Assembly: GCF_040274945.1 (NCBI RefSeq)
Contig: NZ_JBEMAR010000010.1
Coordinates: 62,001-126,000, forward strand
DNA length: 64,000 bases
Source of the DNA: Carnobacterium_B sp040274945
GTDB lineage: Bacteria > Bacillota > Bacilli > Lactobacillales > Carnobacteriaceae
Reading direction: 5' to 3'
In this document: positions 18,335-26,376 of the stretch, piece by piece
Position numbering within the stretch: the stretch's first letter is position 1
Layout of the letters: every line of letters begins with the position of its first letter
Notes under the pieces: generated by a model
Seen by the model: only the letters and a program-made list of their open reading frames with translations
Told to the model about the DNA's origin: nothing
Databases searched by the model: none
Translations under genes and position numbers: made by a program

Positions 18335-18759
18335 TATTCGTCACCATCTTCTTCTTGATCAAGATCTAATAATTCTTGTAATTCTGTTTTTTCTGGGACA
18401 ATTCCTACAATATGAACATTTACTTCAGCTAATGTTATATCTGTCATTTGTAACAATTGTTCTCTTACTTTTTCTTGAATTTCTAAAGCAACTTTTGGTA
18501 CCGATACGCCATAAATAAAGTAGCAATAAATATCTACTTTCAAGCCATCTTCATCAGATGTTAAATGGACACCTTTTTTGTGGTCTACTCGACCAAACAA
18601 TTCAGAAACACCAGAAGCAAGTTTTCCTTGCATTGCATAAACTCCATCTACTTTGTTTGCAGCAATACCAGAAATCACTTCAATTACCTCAGGAGCTACT
18701 TCAATTTCTCCAAGTGTACCTTTAGTATCATTTATTGCAACTGTCGATTCTTCAGCCAT
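18334..18759 (-). CDS. Asp23/Gls24-family protein (YqhY-like)
   Basis: A 141-residue member of the Asp23/Gls24 family. The family core is at about 16-120 (LGEIEVAPEVIEVISGIAANKVDGVYAMQG), with an acidic tail. The location between efp and nusB identifies it as the YqhY orthologue, which in Bacillus is linked to acetyl-CoA carboxylase control. Other family members are envelope or alkaline stress proteins. GGAGG precedes the ATG. Confidence 0.92.
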   Translation of the reverse strand: MAEESTVAINDTKGTLGEIEVAPEVIEVISGIAANKVDGVYAMQGKLASGVSELFGRVDHKKGVHLTSDEDGLKVDIYCYFIYGVSVPKVALEIQEKVREQLLQMTDITLAEVNVHIVGIVPEKTELQELLDLDQEEDGDE

Positions 18760-18805
18760 TTGGCAAACCTCCTATATTTACTAATTTCATTTTAAAACCG
18801 AATGA

Positions 18806-19363
18806 TTATGCACGAGAAACGTAAGAACCATCTTGAGTATTAACAATTAACACGTCATCCACATTGATAAAGAAAGGGACATTTACGGATGTTCCAGTTT
18901 CTAAAATTGCTGGTTTTGTTCCACCTGAAGAAGTATCCCCACGAATACCAGGTTCAGTTTCAGCTACGCGCAATTGGACTGTATTTGGCAATTCAACACC
19001 TAATACTTCTGTATCATACATTAAAATGTGAACTTCCATATTTTCTTTTAAATATTTCAATTCCTCAACAATAGAATCACCTGGTATTTCTATTTGTTCA
19101 TATGACTCATTGTCCATAAATACATATGCGCCAGCACTTTCATATAAATATTGCATTTTTTTATTATCGATTTGTGCTTTTTTAACTTTTTCTCCTGCAC
19201 GGAAAGTTTTTTCTTGTACTGCACCAGAACGTAAATTTTTAAGTTTAGAACGTACAAAAGCAGCACCTTTACCTGGTTTTACATGTTGAAAATCGACAAC
19301 ACGCCAAATTGAACCGTCTACTTCGATTGTTAAACCTGTTTTAAAATCATTTACTGAAATCAT
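18806..19363 (-). CDS. efp: Elongation factor P
   Basis: A 185-residue tRNA-mimic factor that rescues ribosomes stalled at polyproline. The three beta-barrel domains are complete. The tip loop VKPGKGAAF carries Lys32, the residue modified (5-aminopentanol in Bacillus subtilis) for activity. The C-terminal signature is IRGDTSSGGTKPAILETG. It lies 92 bases after the Xaa-Pro peptidase gene, the common Firmicute order. Confidence 0.97.
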   Translation of the reverse strand: MISVNDFKTGLTIEVDGSIWRVVDFQHVKPGKGAAFVRSKLKNLRSGAVQEKTFRAGEKVKKAQIDNKKMQYLYESAGAYVFMDNESYEQIEIPGDSIVEELKYLKENMEVHILMYDTEVLGVELPNTVQLRVAETEPGIRGDTSSGGTKPAILETGTSVNVPFFINVDDVLIVNTQDGSYVSRA

Positions 19364-19454
19364 TTAATTTCCTCCTATGAGTCCGTTCCTATTTTCTATA
19401 TAAGTGTATCATTTTTTCAGTGTTCTGCCTAATAAATTGTCGATTTAAATCACG

Positions 19455-20516
19455 TTATAATATGATAAGTTCTTTTGGAGAGTGAGTGATGACTTCATTT
19501 CCATTTTCAGTAATCACTAAATCGTCTTCAATTCTTAATCCGCCAATGCCTGGCAGATAAATTCCGGGTTCATTGGTAATGACATTACCAAGTACAAAAC
19601 GTTTTTCTGCTAACTTAGAAACGTTTGGTCCTTCATGAATTTCTAATCCAATACCATGTCCTGTTGAATGGCCAAAGGCTTCACCATAACCATATTTAGC
19701 AATATGGTCGCGAGCAATAGCATCTAATTGAACACCAGTCATGCCTGGTTTAGCTGCATCATTAACTTTCAATTGTGCTTCTAATGTAATAGCATAAATT
19801 TCTTTTAACTTTTCGCTTGGTTCACCTACTGCAATTGTTCTCGTCATATCCGAAACATACCCTTCATAGTAACAACCAAAATCCATTGTTACAAAATCGC
19901 CTGTTTCAATCTTCTTATGACTTGCTACCCCATGGGGCATGGCTGAACGAATGCCGCTGGCAACAATCGTTTCAAATGAAACCCCAGTTGCACCTAGACC
20001 GCGCATATGAAAATCTAATTGATTAGCTACTTCAATTTCTGTCATTCCGGGTTTGATTTCTCCTAAAATATACTTGAAAGCTGCATCAGAAATAGAACAA
20101 GCTTTTTTAATGGTTTCAATTTCAATTTTACTTTTAACTTCTCTAAGTTCTTCAATCAATCCAGTTATAGGGATCAATTCACCTGAAATAATTTGTTCTA
20201 GTAATTCAAATGTACTAAACGTAACAAAATCCTGTTCAAAACCTAACTTTTCAATTCTATTTTCGTCTACTAATCTTGCTACCTCATTAAAAATTGGCCC
20301 CACATTAGTAACGATTTCAAATCCTACCGCTTGAGTTGCTACTTGTTCAGTATATCTAAAATCCGTCACAAAATAAGCTTTATCCAGTGTAATCAAGCTT
20401 AAACCTGTTGTACCTGTAAAGTTTGAAATATAACGCAAATTATAAGGACTAGTTACTAATAATGCATCAATCCCTCTTTTTTTCATGCCTTCACGTAATT
20501 TAATTAATTTAGTCAC
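19455..20516 (-). CDS. Xaa-Pro aminopeptidase family protein (M24B; YqhT-like)
   Basis: A 353-residue metallopeptidase that removes N-terminal residues ahead of proline. The N-terminal creatinase-like domain (1-120) is followed by the pita-bread catalytic domain. Metal ligands are visible in MDFGCYYEGYVSDMTRT (two Asp), GHSTGHGIGLEIHEGP (His), TNEPGIYLPG (Glu) and GGLRIEDDLVI (Glu). Its place ahead of efp identifies it as YqhT-like. A second M24B enzyme, PepQ, is at 40 kb and differs in its N-terminal half. Confidence 0.93.
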   Translation of the reverse strand: MTKLIKLREGMKKRGIDALLVTSPYNLRYISNFTGTTGLSLITLDKAYFVTDFRYTEQVATQAVGFEIVTNVGPIFNEVARLVDENRIEKLGFEQDFVTFSTFELLEQIISGELIPITGLIEELREVKSKIEIETIKKACSISDAAFKYILGEIKPGMTEIEVANQLDFHMRGLGATGVSFETIVASGIRSAMPHGVASHKKIETGDFVTMDFGCYYEGYVSDMTRTIAVGEPSEKLKEIYAITLEAQLKVNDAAKPGMTGVQLDAIARDHIAKYGYGEAFGHSTGHGIGLEIHEGPNVSKLAEKRFVLGNVITNEPGIYLPGIGGLRIEDDLVITENGNEVITHSPKELIIL

Positions 20517-20601
20517 TATTCCTCACTCCTCCTCTTATATGTATCTAATCTATTGGTTGAATTAGCCGCTTCTATTCAAATAGTATATCAAATACGACCA
20601 C

Positions 20602-20642
20602 AAAAAGAAATAACCTCATCTAAGCTTCCAATGAAGTTACTT
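20602..20642 (-). terminator. minus-strand terminator of the comG operon
   Basis: Arms 20608-20619 and 20631-20642 pair over 12 bp on the minus-strand RNA when G-U pairs are allowed, followed by U5 (20602-20606). The other strand has mismatches at the same positions, so the hairpin is strand-specific. Confidence 0.6.
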
Positions 20643-20657
20643 CGGTTTCTTTTATAG

Positions 20658-21050
20658 TTACTTTTCAAGTGGTGAATCTTGTTTTGATTCTTTTTCTTCT
20701 TTGACCTTTTGTTCTTCAGTTGTCTGTGGAGTTAATTCGACTTCTAGCTGTTTTGAAAACACATCTTTAAGCGTTCCATTTAAGATAAATACATTTCCCT
20801 CTTTTCGTTGAATAGTCACTATTCCATTAGGAAATGTAACGATTCCTTTTCGAATTTCTTTATCTATCTCATATTGACTACTGAGCTCCATTTTAGCTAA
20901 AATCAGCATACTTTCTACTTCATAATAGTGTTTCGTCATTCTTAACTGATTCATTTGATTCTCAAAAACTCTATTTGTACCTAAAATCATGATGCTCATT
21001 AGCAAAAGAAATACCATTACAGATGGCAATACCGCACCTTTTTCATTCAT
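20658..21050 (-). CDS. comGG: Competence minor pseudopilin ComGG
   Basis: A 130-residue last gene of the comG operon. A short N-terminus (MNEKGAVLPSV) precedes a membrane helix (MVFLLLMSIMILGT), followed by a soluble tail ending in a Lys/Glu/Gln-rich stretch. ComGG proteins are poorly conserved, so the name rests on operon position and layout. Its start overlaps comGF by 8 bases. Confidence 0.75.
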   Translation of the reverse strand: MNEKGAVLPSVMVFLLLMSIMILGTNRVFENQMNQLRMTKHYYEVESMLILAKMELSSQYEIDKEIRKGIVTFPNGIVTIQRKEGNVFILNGTLKDVFSKQLEVELTPQTTEEQKVKEEKESKQDSPLEK

Positions 21051-21549
21051 CTTGAATACCCACTAGATTAGGCTCAACACCTAGTTGCGCATGATAAGTC
21101 TCTTGATTTAAAAAAGTTACTGTTATCTCTAAAAATGAATTTTTTTGAACAAAGTTAATCGATTCTACTTTCATCAACATAGGATGATGTCCTCCCGATC
21201 CCGTTCGACGTCTAACTAAATTATCATATTTTTCATAATAAACCATCTCTTTAAATTGGCCTTTCTCATCCAGCAATTTAAACTGGAGTTCATTAGGTTT
21301 TGTATTGACCAAAACCAGTCCTTCCAAACTATATTCAAATTGATTTAAGAACATATGCCATTCAAGCTGCCGATCTTCGAAAGTCTGTTTACGAATCGTT
21401 TTGTATTGAGTTGTGACAACATTTAAGAGAGCAATACAAAGGACTAAGATAAATAATGCTACTAATGCTTCTATCAATGTAAATCCTTTTTGATTAAGGG
21501 CTGGACGCTTGAAACGAGCGGACTTCAATGAAAATTTCTTCGTTTTCAT
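21043..21549 (-). CDS. comGF: Competence minor pseudopilin ComGF
   Basis: A 168-residue prepilin-like protein. A 22-residue basic leader precedes the processing motif NQKGFTLIEALVALFIL, where cleavage by ComC after Gly is expected. The soluble domain (LEWHMFLNQFEYSLEG) matches the ComGF family. AAGGAG 12 bases upstream supports ATG 21549, which overlaps comGE by 56 bases. Confidence 0.85.
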   Translation of the reverse strand: MKTKKFSLKSARFKRPALNQKGFTLIEALVALFILVLCIALLNVVTTQYKTIRKQTFEDRQLEWHMFLNQFEYSLEGLVLVNTKPNELQFKLLDEKGQFKEMVYYEKYDNLVRRRTGSGGHHPMLMKVESINFVQKNSFLEITVTFLNQETYHAQLGVEPNLVGIQDE

Positions 21550-21844
21550 AGTTTATCCGTACTCCTTTTCGACTACTGTTTGTCAGTGAATTGATGGTAT
21601 AAAACTTTCCTCCTGTTTTCCAAGTAGTATCTATTGCATGGTTCTGTTCGATTTTTTGTATTTGTTCATACTGGATACGGTGCATTTCAACGGCTGTTTT
21701 TTCTGCATCTACTTTTTTTAGCATGCCTACAATGAACGGAATATAACTGGCAATGCACAAACTCACTAAAGAAAAAGCTACTAAACTTTCAATCAATAAA
21801 TATCCTTTTTGATTTAGTTTCTTATTGCCATTTATATCGACCAC
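21494..21844 (-). CDS. comGE: Competence minor pseudopilin ComGE
   Basis: A 116-residue prepilin with leader LNQKGYLLIESLVAFSLVSLCIASYI, the usual K-G-(F/Y) cleavage region and hydrophobic stem. The remainder is weakly conserved, and the name follows operon order. It overlaps comGD by 23 bases and comGF by 56 bases, so translation of the tail genes is tightly coupled. Confidence 0.78.
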   Translation of the reverse strand: MVDINGNKKLNQKGYLLIESLVAFSLVSLCIASYIPFIVGMLKKVDAEKTAVEMHRIQYEQIQKIEQNHAIDTTWKTGGKFYTINSLTNSSRKGVRINYENEEIFIEVRSFQASSP

Positions 21845-22259
21845 TTCCTAACTGAAAAGTCATTGTGTGTCTTTGTTTGTTGATAAAAAAAACCAATGTA
21901 TCAAAATTTCTTAAGTTCCCAGTAAAACCATTAAAATAATACGTTTTATACGTAGGGGTTGTAATCGTTTCTGGTAAATAAATCAGTTGATTCAATACGT
22001 TCTTCTCATCTCCAATAACTTTAAATTGAACTGTCTTATATTGAGAAGAAACAGTCATCATGGTTACTTGTCCAGATAAAACAGCATAATTTTGAATAGC
22101 TGTCATCTGACTTTGAAATTCTTCAATAAATAGCTGATTTTCTAATTGGTCTTTAGTTTCATTGGTATAAATTGTTGGAATCAGGACTAAAACAGTTGCT
22201 ACAAATAAAACAAGGAGCATCTCAAGAAGCATCATTCCCTTTTCGTTTAAAGGTTTCAT
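21822..22259 (-). CDS. comGD: Competence minor pseudopilin ComGD
   Basis: A 145-residue type IV prepilin-like protein. The leader is MKPLNEKGMMLLEMLLVLFVATVLVLIP, with Glu at position +5 after the predicted cleavage, and a beta-rich C-terminal domain follows. It overlaps the comGC stop by 4 bases. Confidence 0.85.
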   Translation of the reverse strand: MKPLNEKGMMLLEMLLVLFVATVLVLIPTIYTNETKDQLENQLFIEEFQSQMTAIQNYAVLSGQVTMMTVSSQYKTVQFKVIGDEKNVLNQLIYLPETITTPTYKTYYFNGFTGNLRNFDTLVFFINKQRHTMTFQLGSGRYKWQ

Positions 22260-22579
22260 TCTTTTTTGCTCGAGTTTACGACACCATTCGTAATAGTAAT
22301 AGATTTTGCAGTGGCTTGTTTCACTTGTTTAGCAGATAAATAGCCTTGCTGCTGTAATGAATCTAAGGAAACAGCCTCTTGTTGACCATCTAATTCATAA
22401 AGCTCTACTTGCGTTTGGATAACAGTCACTAAGGCTTCTATACCTTGAACGTCAATAGAATCTTTTTGTTTCACTATATTTGGAACGATAAGGAGCATCA
22501 ATACTGAAATAATAAATAAAACCATTACCATTTCAATTAGTGTAAATCCTTTTTGATTCAGTATTTTTTTCTTCTTCAT
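22256..22579 (-). CDS. comGC: Major competence pseudopilin ComGC
   Basis: A 107-residue main subunit of the transformation pilus that pulls DNA through the wall. The start is ATG 22579 behind GGAGGG; a longer in-frame ORF reaching 22720 lies inside comGB and is not used. The prepilin peptidase site is LNQKGFTLIEMVMVLFIISVLMLLIVP. A helical and Gln-rich region with KQKDSIDVQG follows, as in ComGC. The ATGA overlap with comGB couples the two. Confidence 0.93.
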   Translation of the reverse strand: MKKKKILNQKGFTLIEMVMVLFIISVLMLLIVPNIVKQKDSIDVQGIEALVTVIQTQVELYELDGQQEAVSLDSLQQQGYLSAKQVKQATAKSITITNGVVNSSKKE

Positions 22580-23634
22580 AAAATTCCCTCCATCATTGAA
22601 AACGTTGGCAATAATAAAGCTAAATAAACACACATAATAAAAAAAGCAATAATTAGAAAGATGATCGGTTGGATGTAACCAAGTAACTTTTGAATTTGCA
22701 CTGTTAATCTTAATTGACAATCTTGGGCATACACAGCTAATTCGATTCCTAATCGACTGGTCGCTTCGCCATGCATGATGATAAACCCTAATTCACGATT
22801 AAAAAAAGTAAAGCTGCTCATCGATTCTTTAAAATCTCGCCCTGCTCTCAGCTCCTTTTCCATCTTAAAAGCTACTTCTTGCATCAATTGAGTTGTTTCC
22901 TTCGTCTGCATCAATTCAATAATCTTATTCATTTGATGACCACTCTTTAATAATTGGCTCCATTCATAGCTAAATAAATTTGTGTAGTAGAGTCTTAATA
23001 ATGTTGAGAGAATCGGAATTTTCATAAATAGAACGGTGCGTTGAAGTGCAGTCTGTTTCCCCAACTGGTGACGAATCACTAGAAACATTAGACAAACAAA
23101 CACAGTAAGCAAGCCTAGAAAGGTTGGAAAGTAATAAATAAATCCTATTGAAAATGTATTAATAATAGAACCCTGATTCGCATTCATTTGTTCATAATTG
23201 GGTAGTATCATAAATCGAATAGCCATTAAAATACCAATCATAAACAGCAATAAAAAAATAGGATACTGCAACAATTTTGTTAATTGACTTCGCTGTTTCT
23301 CTTTTTCTTCTAAGTAGTTCCCGCTTGCTTCCAATGCTTCTGTCAGATTTCCATGGATAAAAGATAAATAAATTTGAGAAGAGATTCGTTCAGAGAAACC
23401 ATGTTTTTTCAAACTATTGTCAAACCGTTCTCCATTTTCTAGTTCTTCAAGAATCGATTGAATCCATTGGACTTCTTTTGGTAAAATCATTTTCAAAAAT
23501 AACAACGCCTCTTTTAAAGAGAACCCTTCTGTCATCAGTGCAGAAAGTTTATTTAAAAATGCTGCCTGTACAGCCATTGATTTCTTTTTAAGGAATCTGG
23601 AATTGAATATAATTTTTTTCACTGACATAGCCAT
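22576..23634 (-). CDS. comGB: Competence pseudopilus platform protein ComGB
   Basis: A 352-residue polytopic membrane protein of the type II secretion F family, the inner-membrane platform on which ComGA assembles the pilus. Two T2SF repeats (about 20-140 and 220-345) carry three main membrane helices (QYPIFLLLFMIGILMAIRF, FSIGFIYYFPTFLGLLTVFVCLMFLV, QPIIFLIIAFFIMCVYLALLLP; only parts given). It overlaps the comGA end by 47 bases. AAAGG lies 9 bases before the ATG. Confidence 0.92.
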   Translation of the reverse strand: MAMSVKKIIFNSRFLKKKSMAVQAAFLNKLSALMTEGFSLKEALLFLKMILPKEVQWIQSILEELENGERFDNSLKKHGFSERISSQIYLSFIHGNLTEALEASGNYLEEKEKQRSQLTKLLQYPIFLLLFMIGILMAIRFMILPNYEQMNANQGSIINTFSIGFIYYFPTFLGLLTVFVCLMFLVIRHQLGKQTALQRTVLFMKIPILSTLLRLYYTNLFSYEWSQLLKSGHQMNKIIELMQTKETTQLMQEVAFKMEKELRAGRDFKESMSSFTFFNRELGFIIMHGEATSRLGIELAVYAQDCQLRLTVQIQKLLGYIQPIIFLIIAFFIMCVYLALLLPTFSMMEGIL

Positions 23635-24655
23635 ATGCGTACGCCTTTCTTAATAATAAGTTAAAAGACCTTGTTTGCTTTTCTTGGATTTCTTCTTCTG
23701 AGTGTGTCTGAGCGAGAAATTGTTTGAGTACTTTTCTCGATAAAACGTCATATAAAATCGCTCTTTTTTCATATAGATTATTGTGTGTGCATCCAGGGTC
23801 ACAGTCTCCCTTACAAAAAGGACAATATTTTGGGATCAACTTTTGAAATACTACACCGAGCAACGTTTGTTTTAGTTGTTCTTGTGTTACACCTAGTTCT
23901 AACAGACGAGAAACAACCCCTACAGTATTCTTAGCATGAACGCTTGCGATTATCAGATGTCCGGTTAGAGCACCTCTAATAACCATTTTTGCTGTTACTT
24001 CATCTCTTATCTCACCAATAATAATGGTATCCGGATGGTGCCGTAAACTAGACTTTAAAAGGGTCTCATAAGTAATTCCAGCTTTTTCATTCACTTGTGT
24101 TTGTAAAAACAGCGGTTCTTCAATTTCTACTGGATCTTCAACCGTGATAACTTGTTGCTTACTTATCAAATAGCTTTCACGAACAAGTTGATACATCGTT
24201 GTTGTTTTTCCTGATCCGACTGGTCCGGAAAATATCAGCAATCCGCTATTAAACTGAGCCAATTGCTCGATCACTTGTACTTCCTTTTTAAAATAGGTTG
24301 TTTTCAATAACGATAAATGAGCAGCTGGATTTAAAATTCTGATTACCATCGATTCTTGAGCGCGAAAATTTGTGATTGTTGAAAATCGTAAAGCTGTAGG
24401 CTCTCCATTCATTAGCACTTGTGAAGCTCCACTTTGAGGTTTTCTTCGCTCTCCAACATCCATATTTGATAAATACTTAAAATAAGAAATGACCCGTTTC
24501 CCGTTTTCTTCGGGTACACTATTCCAAAAACTCATTTTTCCACCAATTCGAAAATACAAACTGTAATGAAGTTCTTCAGGTAAAATATGGATATCGCTTG
24601 TCCCTATTTCTTGAGCTTTTACAATAATATATTGAGCAAACTCTTCAATTTCCAT
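23588..24655 (-). CDS. comGA: Competence pilus assembly ATPase ComGA
   Basis: A 355-residue secretion ATPase of the GspE/PilB family that powers competence pseudopilus assembly from the cytoplasmic face. Walker A is FSGPVGSGKTTTMYQL. The Asp box and Walker B region are VEDPVEIEEP and LRHHPDTIIIGEIRDEVTA, and the His box is GHLIIASVHAKNT. A CPFC...CDPGC zinc-binding cluster near residue 285 is typical. It is the first gene of the comG operon, with an AGGAGGAA site before ATG 24655. I could not identify a convincing sigma-X-type box upstream. Confidence 0.94.
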   Translation of the reverse strand: MEIEEFAQYIIVKAQEIGTSDIHILPEELHYSLYFRIGGKMSFWNSVPEENGKRVISYFKYLSNMDVGERRKPQSGASQVLMNGEPTALRFSTITNFRAQESMVIRILNPAAHLSLLKTTYFKKEVQVIEQLAQFNSGLLIFSGPVGSGKTTTMYQLVRESYLISKQQVITVEDPVEIEEPLFLQTQVNEKAGITYETLLKSSLRHHPDTIIIGEIRDEVTAKMVIRGALTGHLIIASVHAKNTVGVVSRLLELGVTQEQLKQTLLGVVFQKLIPKYCPFCKGDCDPGCTHNNLYEKRAILYDVLSRKVLKQFLAQTHSEEEIQEKQTRSFNLLLRKAYAYGYVSEKNYIQFQIP

Positions 24656-24753
24656 TCTTATTCCTCCTTTCCTTTTAGTTCTTTTAATGCTCTTAGTTTA
24701 AATGTATGTAAATGACAAAGAATTTCGTTATTCTTTCTACTGCTTTATATGCA

Positions 24754-24800
24754 AAGAAATCCGTGCCTTTCTATAATTGCTAGAAAGGCACGGATTTCTT
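24754..24800 (-). terminator. terminator of yebC
   Basis: A perfect 20-bp stem (24754-24773 and 24781-24800) with a 7-base loop. It separates yebC from comG. Confidence 0.9.
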
Positions 24801-24811
24801 TTAAATTATTA

Positions 24812-25537
24812 TTATAATTCAGCGTTGTGGAAGACTTCTGACACGTCATCATCTTCTTCAAGTTTGTCAATCATTTGATTAAATAAGGCTTTTTTATCTT
24901 CCGGCAACTGAACCGTTGTTTGTGGAATCATCGTTACTTCAGCTTGCGCTAATGTATAGCCTTCTTTTTCTAAAGCGTCACGCACATCTGGTAAATCAGA
25001 GGGGTCAGTATAAATTTCAAATACTTCATCCGACGTTTCCATTTCATCTCCGCCAGCCTCTAAAACGCTCATTAGCATCGTATCTTCATCTATATCTAAT
25101 CCTTCACGTTCGATTGCGATATACCCTTTGCGATCGAACATATAGCTAACAGATCCTTTTTCACCTAATGAACCGCCATTTTTATTAAAAGCCACACGAA
25201 TATTTGTTCCAGTACGGTTTAAATTATCCGTTAACGTATGTACCAAGACAGCTGTCCCTTTTGGTCCATACCCTTCATAAATAACTTCATCATAATTCTC
25301 ATTTTCACCTGTTGCGCTACCTTTTTTTATGGCACGTTCAACATTATCATTTGGCATATTATTAGATTTAGCTTTGTCCATCACCATACGTAATGAAGGG
25401 TTCAAGTTTGGATCAGGCCCACCACTTTTTACAGCCATGTATATTTCTCTTGATATTTTTTGAAATATTTTTCCGCGTTTTGCATCTTGAGCATTTTTAC
25501 GCCCTTGGATATTACTCCATTTTGAATGTCCTGACAC
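24812..25537 (-). CDS. yebC: YebC/PmpR (TACO1)-family protein
   Basis: A 241-residue protein of the YebC/TACO1 family, recently linked to relief of ribosome stalling at prolines and earlier called a transcriptional regulator. The N-terminus MSGHSKWSNIQGRKNAQDAKRG is diagnostic. SGGPDPNLNPSLRMVMDKAK and the acidic C-terminal domain (LEEDDDVSEVFHN) complete it. It is a single gene with its own terminator. Confidence 0.95.
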   Translation of the reverse strand: MSGHSKWSNIQGRKNAQDAKRGKIFQKISREIYMAVKSGGPDPNLNPSLRMVMDKAKSNNMPNDNVERAIKKGSATGENENYDEVIYEGYGPKGTAVLVHTLTDNLNRTGTNIRVAFNKNGGSLGEKGSVSYMFDRKGYIAIEREGLDIDEDTMLMSVLEAGGDEMETSDEVFEIYTDPSDLPDVRDALEKEGYTLAQAEVTMIPQTTVQLPEDKKALFNQMIDKLEEDDDVSEVFHNAEL

Positions 25538-25640
25538 TCCAAACTCCCCATTTCATAGTATAAGTGTAATAAGCTAGAATAAATAGCCCTACTTATTTTA
25601 TCAAAAATCCTGTTATAGAGCAACTATTCGTATGTATTCG

Positions 25641-26171
25641 CTACCGTTTAGATTTTTTAACTGATCGTTTTGTCTGTTTCTTTTTAGAAATAAACAAAAA
25701 GAATGCCAAAGCTAAAAGAATACTTGTAAGAGCACCTGTCGCGTCTAAAATAACATCTTCCATCAATGGTGTTCGGTCTGGCGTAATACTTTGATGAAAT
25801 TCATCAAATGCGGCATAACCCGATGCTAATAACCACGCTACAAAGGCTGCTAATCCAATACTCGTCATTTTATTTTTCAATCCTAAAAACCAGCACAATC
25901 CTAATAAAAAATAAATTCCATAATGGGCTAATTTTCGAATGAAAAATTCCACAAATGAACTGTATCCTTGGGCGGCAATGCTCACTTCACTACCTGCATA
26001 ATTAAATTGGATATGGCTTAATACGTCTTTCAGTGGTTCTTTAGCTAAGAAGGTATCTAACACACCTGTTAACGATTGTTCTCCATATGGCTGAGAAGAA
26101 CTATAGAATAATCCAGCCATAATTATCAGTGCAAGTATAATAAAAAGATTGTCTTTTACAGTAGATCGCAT
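25641..26171 (-). CDS. VanZ-family membrane protein
   Basis: A 176-residue membrane protein of the VanZ-like family. TM1 is near the N-terminus (IILALIIMAGLFYSSSQPYG), followed by a soluble loop. Further helices contain the family motif RKLAHYGIYFLLG and the FDEFHQSITPDRTPLMEDVILDATGA signature, and the end is very basic (KKKQTKRSVKKSKR). VanZ of Tn1546 gives low teicoplanin resistance, but most chromosomal homologues have no known role. No vanA-type genes are near. Confidence 0.88.
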   Translation of the reverse strand: MRSTVKDNLFIILALIIMAGLFYSSSQPYGEQSLTGVLDTFLAKEPLKDVLSHIQFNYAGSEVSIAAQGYSSFVEFFIRKLAHYGIYFLLGLCWFLGLKNKMTSIGLAAFVAWLLASGYAAFDEFHQSITPDRTPLMEDVILDATGALTSILLALAFFLFISKKKQTKRSVKKSKR

Positions 26172-26337
26172 TCTTATTTTCCTTCTTCCTAATTTTTTAA
26201 TTTATTTCATCCATCATCACGTTATCTGTTTCTATTTTACATGAACTAAAATTGATTTTGGTAGTTATTTTCAAGTCGCTTTATAAAAATTGGCTACTTT
26301 AACTTAAAGTTGGTTTTAAAACTACTCCAAACTAGAG

Positions 26338-26343
26338 TATAAT
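26338..26343 (+). promoter_or_regulatory. candidate -10 box of pepF
   Basis: TATAAT lies 33 bases before the pepF start. A matching -35 is not clear (TTTAAA at 17-base spacing is the best I see). Confidence 0.4.
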
Positions 26344-26376
26344 AAACGTATTCAGAACTCGAAAGGATGTTACGAT

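Noticed and set aside
22580..22720. 47-codon N-terminal extension of ComGC
   Set aside because: The extension lies inside comGB in another frame and has no ribosome site. The start at 22579 has GGAGGG and yields a standard prepilin leader.
24715..24740. Competence sigma-X (CGAATA-like) box ahead of comGA
   Set aside because: AACGAAAT on the minus strand differs from the consensus at two positions and lacks the accompanying -35. It lies close to the yebC terminator.
25641..26171. Glycopeptide resistance determinant (vanZ)
   Set aside because: Only the VanZ-like fold is present. No vanHAX, vanRS or transposon sequences are near, and most chromosomal homologues are not resistance genes.
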